Origin: an uncultured Opitutia bacterium
Lineage (GTDB): Bacteria > Verrucomicrobiota > Verrucomicrobiia > Opitutales > UBA953
Reading direction: 5' to 3'
DNA length: 9,986 bases
Assembly (NCBI GenBank): GCA_937874455.1
Contig: CALNBE010000156.1
Coordinates: 1-9,986 of the forward strand
Shown here: positions 5,429 to 9,986 of the stretch, one piece after another
How positions within the stretch are numbered: position 1 is the stretch's first letter
How the letters are laid out: every line of letters starts with the position of its first letter
Made by a program: the position numbers and the translations under genes
The notes under the pieces: model-generated
Databases searched by the model: none
What the model was told of the DNA's origin: nothing
The model's input: only the letters and a program-made list of their open reading frames with translations

Positions 5429-5892
5429 GGCAGTTTCGGGTTCGTCGGGTCATTGATCTGGCTGACCGCTGCCCGAAGCTCCACGAGGAGTTCGGGTCTG
5501 TCACGGCAAATCTGGTGCAGAAGACGTTTGATCTCCTGTCCCTCTTCCAGGGTGAGTCCGTGCTGCGGAGTGTCGGACGGTGCCTTGATCCGGTCGGCGA
5601 GCCGCTCGACCATGGCGACGGTCGGGGCGGTGGCGGTCCCGGTAGCGGTGATCCCCGGCAGGGCATCCTGGATCTGCTTCACGGCCACGGTGTTCAGCCG
5701 GGCCTTGAGTGCCTCAAATGCCCAGCCCGCCAGCAGGGCGACGGTTGTGGAGATCAGGACTGCGGTCTCCCCGGGGAGCTCCAGTCCTTTGCTGGTGGCC
5801 AGCTGGGTGATGCCCCCGGTGATGAATGCGGCGATGGCGGGGACCCAGCGGCCCTGGTTGGCGTTGATGAGCGCGAGGAGCTTTTCCTTCAT
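5425..5892 (-). CDS. Holin-like protein with two membrane helices
   Basis: A 155-residue protein with two hydrophobic segments near the N-terminus, about 16-33 (WVPAIAAFITGGITQLAT) and 43-62 (TAVLISTTVALLAGWAFEAL), separated by a short polar turn (SKGLELPGE). A long hydrophilic C-terminal part (about 65-155) contains a helical, charged region that ends NPKLP. Two close helices at the start, upstream of a lipoprotein, a small membrane protein and an amidase, fit a holin that opens the inner membrane for the endolysin. The C-terminal domain is longer than in typical holins (about 70-120 residues in total). The ATG at 5892 shares one base with the upstream stop (TGATG). No sequence family is recognised, so the role rests on topology and position. 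Confidence 0.6.
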   Translation of the reverse strand: MKEKLLALINANQGRWVPAIAAFITGGITQLATSKGLELPGETAVLISTTVALLAGWAFEALKARLNTVAVKQIQDALPGITATGTATAPTVAMVERLADRIKAPSDTPQHGLTLEEGQEIKRLLHQICRDRPELLVELRAAVSQINDPTNPKLP

Positions 5893-6410
5893 CAGGGAGT
5901 TTTCCCGGCGGCACGGAGTCTGTCAATCTCGTCATTCAGGCGCTTGGCCTCCAAGGCGTTCCACTTCGCGTCGGCCTCGTTGGCCCCGGCGCTCCGGGCG
6001 CTCCGGATGCTCTCCTCGTGGATCCGGTTGCTGAGCACGCTGATCCGCTCGGAGACGTTGACATTCTCTTTGGCCAAGGCGCTGATGTCCTTCCCGAAGT
6101 AGGAATTTGCCCAGCTGGCCAAGGCGAAGGCAATCGCCAGCATGGCGCTCACGCCCTTCCATTCAATGCCCTTAGGGCTCTGGGCCCGGATGGCCTCCGT
6201 CCGGAAATCCAAGGCGACCTTCCCGACCTGCTCGGCCACGGCGCTGAAGCCCTTCCGCATCTCGGACTCAATGTTTCCCACCCGGCGGCCAAGGTCATGA
6301 AAGTCCTCGGAAAGGCCTTTGACGCTTTCCTTGGTGGTGGCGACTTCAACAGCCAGCGCGGCTTCGGCGGGGGTTTGCGGCAGCGGACCGGATGAAGGCT
6401 GAGCGGACAT
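5892..6410 (-). CDS. Coiled-coil membrane protein of the lysis region
   Basis: About 172 residues if started at ATG 6410 (MSAQPSSGPLP). Residues from about 17 to 75 are an amphipathic helix with heptad-like spacing (KGLSEDFHDLGRRVGNIESE). One membrane segment follows (GVSAMLAIAFALASWANSYF), then a second charged coiled coil up to LRAAGKTP. A central helix flanked by coils recalls hemolysin/XhlA-type lysis accessories or tail-associated membrane proteins, but I do not recognise a family. The frame is open further upstream to a TTG at 6527, with other ATGs at 6428 and 6494. I chose 6410 because the extra residues (RKAPARMKAVSPGKRNG) look non-coding, although its GAGGA lies only one base from the ATG. 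The stop overlaps the next start by one base. Confidence 0.6.
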   Translation of the reverse strand: MSAQPSSGPLPQTPAEAALAVEVATTKESVKGLSEDFHDLGRRVGNIESEMRKGFSAVAEQVGKVALDFRTEAIRAQSPKGIEWKGVSAMLAIAFALASWANSYFGKDISALAKENVNVSERISVLSNRIHEESIRSARSAGANEADAKWNALEAKRLNDEIDRLRAAGKTP

Positions 6411-6505
6411 TCCTCGACGGTGTGGCATGGTTTTTCGGCCTGCACAATCTGCAATTGCCCTGCCATTCCTTTTCCCCGGTGAAACGGCTTTCATCCGTGC
6501 CGGGG

Positions 6506-6529
6506 CCTTGCGTTTTGCATCACGCAAGG
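6506..6529. repeat. 7-bp inverted repeat spanning the stop of the upstream gene
   Basis: CCTTGCG (6506-6512) and CGCAAGG (6523-6529) are perfect complements around a 10-base loop, and the TGA at 6522-6520 lies inside the loop. No T-run follows on either strand, so it is not a clear terminator. The 109 bases that follow down to the next likely start (6410) hold no other recognisable signal. Confidence 0.4.
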
Positions 6530-7374
6530 GTCAGGGTGGCGAGTGGGTGGTCGGGGCCTTTTACCGCCAGCATTTCGACGGTGTAGTCGGTCAGGCTGCT
6601 GGAGACCACCCGCCGGTTGCTGCTCTGGAACGAGGCCTGTGGCACGTCGATCAGCAGCGCCCGCTCTCCCACCGCAATCCTCATCTGGAAACTGTCGGCG
6701 AACCGGTCGGAGAGCACTGGGAAGCCATCCGCCAGCCGGACGGTCATGCGCCCCACGAGGTCCATGGCGATCTGGCCCCGGAAGGACTGGGCGTAGCCAT
6801 CCAGGCCGAAGTGGGCGGGAACGGCTTCCCGGCTGAAGGCCAGCGTCCCGGCAAAGGTCACGCATGGCGTGGTGCCGAGGGTGATACTGCAGTGCTGCGG
6901 GCCGGCCTGTTCCCCGGACCGGGTCCGGAGGATTGGTTCGTCTGGAAACGGCGTTTCGGTCAATTTCCCAAATTGCCAGACGGTGCTCAGGCCGACCGGC
7001 TGGCGGGGGTCCACCACGATCTGGAAGTCCTTCAGGATCCCGCCGTCGAACTGCCACTCGGATCCGTCGGCCAGCGCCGCGCTGGCGGTGGTCTGGAGCA
7101 GTCTGCCGGCATGGCCGATCTCGTTGGTTCCCGGGTCGCAGACATGGGCGAGGATCATGGCCAGGCTGCCCGCGTCCTGTGAAAACGGAAGGTCCCAGCT
7201 TATCCCGTAGGTGCTGAAAACCGGCCGGGTGGAGCTCACGTTCCTGCGTGGGTCCCGGCGCTGGATCGCTTCCAGGATCTGTCGCGAGACCGCCACGCGG
7301 CTGCGGGTGACGTGCCTCCGCTCCGGCCCCCCGGCGGCTCCCCCTATGCAGAATCGTGCGGCGTATTCGTCCAT
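6520..7374 (-). CDS. Hypothetical phage protein, probably tail or virion component
   Basis: A 284-residue soluble protein that I do not recognise. It has no signal peptide or membrane helix. The first 60 residues are Arg-rich (GGPERRHVTRSRVAVSRQILEAIQRRDPRRN). The rest alternates short beta-like runs with polar turns (SEWQFDGGILKDFQIVVDP, PQHCSITLGTTPCVTFAGTL, FQMRIAVGERALLIDVPQAS), suggesting a mostly beta fold. It contains three Cys (108, 172, 181 approximately) but no metal-site spacing. It lies 67 bases after the LamG-like protein and before the lysis genes, the usual position of tail or receptor-binding components. The ATG at 7374 is the first in frame after the upstream stop region, and no Shine-Dalgarno sequence supports it. 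Function is inferred only from position. Confidence 0.65.
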   Translation of the reverse strand: MDEYAARFCIGGAAGGPERRHVTRSRVAVSRQILEAIQRRDPRRNVSSTRPVFSTYGISWDLPFSQDAGSLAMILAHVCDPGTNEIGHAGRLLQTTASAALADGSEWQFDGGILKDFQIVVDPRQPVGLSTVWQFGKLTETPFPDEPILRTRSGEQAGPQHCSITLGTTPCVTFAGTLAFSREAVPAHFGLDGYAQSFRGQIAMDLVGRMTVRLADGFPVLSDRFADSFQMRIAVGERALLIDVPQASFQSSNRRVVSSSLTDYTVEMLAVKGPDHPLATLTLA

Positions 7375-7441
7375 GTCATTTGGCCATAGCTGTGATGTGG
7401 ACCCTTGTCATGGGTGGGAATACAGAAATCCCGGTTGGGTG

Positions 7442-9712
7442 TTACCGCCATTTGCTGAAAAGGTAGTCATAAACCCAGGCCATTTCCGAGTTTGAAAGGC
7501 AGCCCTCAAAAATGAGGATTTCAGCGAAATCACCCGTGAAAAAGTAGGCGTTCGTCCAATTCCCCCCCACATAGCGCTCTCCCAGGTTCAGGCCTTTGGC
7601 CACATAACCGGATCTCGATTTTGTGGTGTAGAGGACGTTTTGGGACGAAATCAAATCCATTTCGTAATGGTTGACCCGGCTCACGCTGACCAGGAGGTTT
7701 GCTGGAACTTTGGTCCCGGGCAGGATGCGGTTTTGCCCTCCGGCGCACATGCCGAACGAATAGCCGGAAACCTCCCCGTTCATGGCCAGCCCATCATCGT
7801 AATCGTTTCCTCCACCGGCAAACCGCGGCATGGTGATCAGCCCGCAGTTATTGACAGATGAAGTCTCCCGGTGAACCATGGCGACCGTGAAAAGGTCCTG
7901 GTTTAGTTCGAGGGTGGGGGAGCTCTCGCTCATGCGGGAGCTTCCAAAACGGATGGCATTCCTCCCGTTGTAGAGCGCTGTCTTCAGGACGGGAGCGGTC
8001 CTCTGGCTGAACAGGTGAAGGTTGTTTCCCGACAGGTCCACCATTCGGGAAACGCTCGCGCCGTCCGTTGTGACCGGGTTTCCGCTGCCGTCCAGCATGC
8101 TGCCGGCGGCGTCTGCATCAAACCAAAAGGCGGGTTTCAGGGCTGCCACGCTGGCCGGGATGCGTCCCACCAGCTGGCGGGTTTTCCTTACCAGGCTTTG
8201 CGCCTTGCTGGTGTCCGGCTCCAGAATGAGGGCCGTCATGTGGCCACTGAAAGCCCGGCCTGAGTTGGTGTTCCCGTTGTTCGTCCCAATCGTGATTTTT
8301 GTGGTCGCGTTCGTGAATCCGGCGGCGGCTGTCCCCCGCGCAATGGCTGGCCATCGGTGCGCCGCGTAGGTGGAGGCGTTTGAAATCAGGAGGTTGGTCC
8401 TTTGGGTGAAAGCATCCGGGGAAAGAGAGCTGCCTTCTCCGGAAAACATGGAGTCAGCCCGGGTGCTCCGGAACCGGCCCAAATAGGCAGCGCCTGAATA
8501 GACCTCGCAGTCGTCCACGTTGCTGCCCGCATCCCAGACAGTCCATTCCGTCTCGGAATACCACCATTGGCAATTCCAGGCGGCTGCAACTTCGGTCAGC
8601 GTCCAAGCGGTAGAACTGTTTTCCAGCCTGGCCTCTCCGGTCGCCGCGCTGCTGTTGTTCTGTCCATCCCCCTGGAAGTCCACCACCGGGGCGCCGTCAA
8701 AATACCGGAGCCGGGGCGCCTGGCTCGCGACCGCAGTTACCAGCAGGGCGTCTGGTGCTGAGGACCGCCACGAATAAACCCGTTCGCCCACCTTCGCCGG
8801 GACGGTTCCTCCCGTGTCGCTGTAGACGTTGAGAGGCACGCCGTCGCCGCGGTGGGTGACAAAGGCGCTGGTGTATCCGGACAGGTCCAGAAGCTGCGGG
8901 GTGGGCCGGTATTTGGCTGCATGGTAGGCCACCAGGTCGGCACGCTCGTCGGCGGTAATCACCCGGGGAATGAGCATGATTTCCACGATGTGGCCAAACA
9001 GACGGTAGCTGGACTGAATGACGCCTCCGATGTAAAGGGCCCCAAAAAGAAGCCCTGCGTCTGACAGCACGCTGGACCGAGAATAACTGTTGGGATTTGT
9101 CCGCCCGAGCATTTCGTTGCCCTCGTTGTAGACCCGGGTTTTGCCCTCCGTGTTTGAGCATGTGGTGATCATGCAATAGAAATCCCGCCACGCTCCGTCG
9201 AAGTGCTGCTGGGGATTGGCCGAGCAAACGACGCCGTATCCGCCCCCCGCGGGGAAGCCCGGGGTGTTGGCTCCAAACCGGGCTTTCGTCCCGGACCCTG
9301 CATCATCCCCTCCTCCGCTGGCTCCGATCACCATCACCCCGGCATAATCCACCTGGGAAAGCTGCCTGTGCACCGTCACCGCGGTGTATTCTGCCAGGTT
9401 GATTTGGAAGCCGGCGACCTGCAAATAGCTGTTATTGAAGAACAGGGCGGGCCGGCCGTTGTAGGCTTTGCGGTGCAGCCGCACGCCGGTTGAATCCGTC
9501 GCGTGCCATCCGTTGCCTGACTTGTCCTCCCAGCGCTTCACCATGGCGTTCTCTGCGGTGACCAGGCTTCCTCCGGATGTGGCATCAAAGTAGGTGGCCG
9601 GGTCGCTGTCCCACCAGCCGGCCGGGCTGAGGGTCATGGGATCGAACGGTCCGCTGGGCTGCGGTTTGGCCGGGATGATCCCGTATCGGGTGGCTGGAAG
9701 GAGAATGTTCAT
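7442..9712 (-). CDS. Three-domain LamG/ConA-like protein, probable virion surface or tail protein
   Basis: A protein of 756 residues from ATG 9712 (MNILLPATRYGIIP). It consists of three divergent copies of a concanavalin A/laminin-G-like beta-sandwich at roughly 29-269, 275-520 and 526-756. Copies 1 and 3 align well: PAGWWDSDPATYF with PAFWFDADAAGS, DKSGNGWHA with DLSGNNLHL, and AYNGRPALFF with ALYNGRNAIRF. Copy 2 keeps APVVDFQGDG in the same place. Each ends in a similar strand-helix: LFGHIVEIMLIP, FSGHMTALILEP and FTGDFAEILIFE, the last closing in YLFSKWR. Such domains bind glycans or stabilise oligomers, and in phages they decorate tails or fibres. There is no signal peptide. The ATG overlaps the stop of the broken gene upstream (ATGA), which favours it over an in-frame start at 9769 or 9637. 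The exact virion role is inference. Confidence 0.75.
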   Translation of the reverse strand: MNILLPATRYGIIPAKPQPSGPFDPMTLSPAGWWDSDPATYFDATSGGSLVTAENAMVKRWEDKSGNGWHATDSTGVRLHRKAYNGRPALFFNNSYLQVAGFQINLAEYTAVTVHRQLSQVDYAGVMVIGASGGGDDAGSGTKARFGANTPGFPAGGGYGVVCSANPQQHFDGAWRDFYCMITTCSNTEGKTRVYNEGNEMLGRTNPNSYSRSSVLSDAGLLFGALYIGGVIQSSYRLFGHIVEIMLIPRVITADERADLVAYHAAKYRPTPQLLDLSGYTSAFVTHRGDGVPLNVYSDTGGTVPAKVGERVYSWRSSAPDALLVTAVASQAPRLRYFDGAPVVDFQGDGQNNSSAATGEARLENSSTAWTLTEVAAAWNCQWWYSETEWTVWDAGSNVDDCEVYSGAAYLGRFRSTRADSMFSGEGSSLSPDAFTQRTNLLISNASTYAAHRWPAIARGTAAAGFTNATTKITIGTNNGNTNSGRAFSGHMTALILEPDTSKAQSLVRKTRQLVGRIPASVAALKPAFWFDADAAGSMLDGSGNPVTTDGASVSRMVDLSGNNLHLFSQRTAPVLKTALYNGRNAIRFGSSRMSESSPTLELNQDLFTVAMVHRETSSVNNCGLITMPRFAGGGNDYDDGLAMNGEVSGYSFGMCAGGQNRILPGTKVPANLLVSVSRVNHYEMDLISSQNVLYTTKSRSGYVAKGLNLGERYVGGNWTNAYFFTGDFAEILIFEGCLSNSEMAWVYDYLFSKWR

Positions 9713-9792
9713 GCCTGGGTGCGTCCGTAGAATTCGTAGGCGGTGCCGTCCTGGTAGTCGAGGGTGCACGCGGCGTATTGGCCTCCGGTTTT
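9709..9792 (-). pseudogene. C-terminal remnant of a phage-like protein cut at the junction
   Basis: The minus-strand frame ending at TGA 9711-9709 reads SEFKTGGQYAACTLDYQDG then TAYEFYGRTQA, and its stop overlaps the next start as ATGA, as elsewhere in this operon. That coupling argues for a real gene. It has no start codon in the phage part. The frame stays open to the window edge only because the antisense of the P-type ATPase happens to have no stop. The part right of about 9790 is therefore host or foreign DNA read backwards, and the remnant has lost its N-terminal part. An annotation pipeline may call a longer minus-strand partial gene to 9986. Confidence 0.5.
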
Positions 9793-9802
9793 GAACTCGG
9801 AG
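9775..9802. other. Probable breakpoint between phage and chromosomal sequence
   Basis: Left of this interval the codons belong to the minus-strand phage operon; right of it they belong to a plus-strand P-type ATPase. Both genes are incomplete at exactly this place. The breakpoint cannot be fixed more closely by eye. It may be a prophage edge, a deletion or rearrangement join, or an assembly chimera. Confidence 0.6.
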
Positions 9803-9986
9803 TCGACCCCGCCCGCGGCCTTTCGCGCGAAGAGGCGGGGGAACGGCTTGCCGAATACGGAGCCAACCAGCTTACCGAAAAGAAGGGGAAAAGCCTCCTG
9901 GCGATGATCGTCGACCAGATCAACGAGCCGCTCATTTACATCCTCATCGGCGCGGCCCTCGTTTCCGTCCTCCTGGGGGAGGGTTC
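9790..9986 (+). CDS. Cation-transporting P-type ATPase, N-terminal fragment, 5'-truncated
   Basis: In the frame with codons at 9802, 9805 and so on, the plus strand reads ELGVDPARGLSREEAGERL, AEYGANQLTEKKGKSLLAM, then IVDQINEPLIYILIGAALVS and VLLGEG. 'GLS-EEA-RL--YG-N-L--KK-KSLL-M---Q---PLIYIL' is the cation-ATPase N-terminal domain followed by the first membrane helix of Ca2+/H+-type P2/P3 ATPases, which pump cations using ATP. It is the only convincing plus-strand gene. No ATG or GTG lies in frame before this region; a TTG at 9778 is the only nearby candidate, and an in-frame stop sits at 9676. The family usually has several further residues before this point, so the start seems to be lost. 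The gene continues beyond the right edge. The substrate ion cannot be told from this part. Confidence 0.85.

Noticed and set aside
4917..5666. 249-codon minus-strand frame from 5666
   Set aside because: Only its last 100 codons, from GTG 5219, look real; the rest overlaps the lipoprotein and holin-like genes in another frame and is Pro/Arg/Ser-rich noise.
6506..6529. Inverted repeat as an intrinsic terminator
   Set aside because: No T-run follows on either strand, and the stem includes coding sequence and the stop codon of the upstream gene.
9585..9935. 116-codon minus-strand frame crossing the junction
   Set aside because: It is Ser/Pro/Arg-rich, antisense to the P-type ATPase and overlaps the LamG-like gene out of frame.
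9709..9986. Continuous minus-strand gene to the right edge
   Set aside because: The frame is open, but right of about 9790 it is the exact antisense, in codon register, of a clearly recognisable P-type ATPase.

Overview
The window looks like a tailed-phage or prophage segment read almost entirely on the minus strand, joined at its right edge to a chromosomal gene on the plus strand. The DNA is GC-rich. None of the plausible starts I examined has a well-placed AGGAGG-type Shine-Dalgarno sequence. Three LamG-like sandwiches ending in 'F-G-E-ILIF...KW' style motifs remind me of proteins common in Verrucomicrobiota/Planctomycetota, but that host guess is inference only.

Layout in the direction of transcription (right to left). 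(1) 9790-9986: the N-terminal part of a cation P-type ATPase on the plus strand, with no proper start codon. Its antisense strand carries the C-terminal tail of a phage-like protein that has lost its own beginning. (2) 9712-7442: a large protein of three LamG-like domains, probably a virion surface or tail protein. (3) 7374-6520: an unrecognised protein, probably structural. (4) 6410-4237: a lysis region with a coiled-coil membrane protein, a two-helix holin-like protein, a small lipoprotein, a small one-helix membrane protein and an AmpD-type amidase endolysin; most of these overlap by 1-4 bases. (5) 4240-3380: a membrane protein with a long disordered tail, overlapping the amidase stop. (6) 3303-3271: a strong intrinsic terminator that closes this late unit.

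(7) A second minus-strand unit starts after the terminator: an OB-fold/SSB-like protein with the acidic SSB tip (3189-2227), a Rad50/SbcC-like ATPase with zinc hook (2196-160), and the first 28 codons of a UvrD-like helicase (85-1). This reads as a DNA replication/recombination module: SSB coats single-stranded DNA and its tip recruits partners, while the SMC-like ATPase and the helicase process ends or forks. All three genes carry CCGAACCC-type repeats directly before the start codon.

The most noteworthy points are the phage/ATPase junction, where both genes are cut by the same breakpoint, and the repeated CCGAACCC leaders that take the place of Shine-Dalgarno sequences in the replication module. 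I found no convincing CRISPR array, tRNA, rRNA, integrase or insertion sequence.
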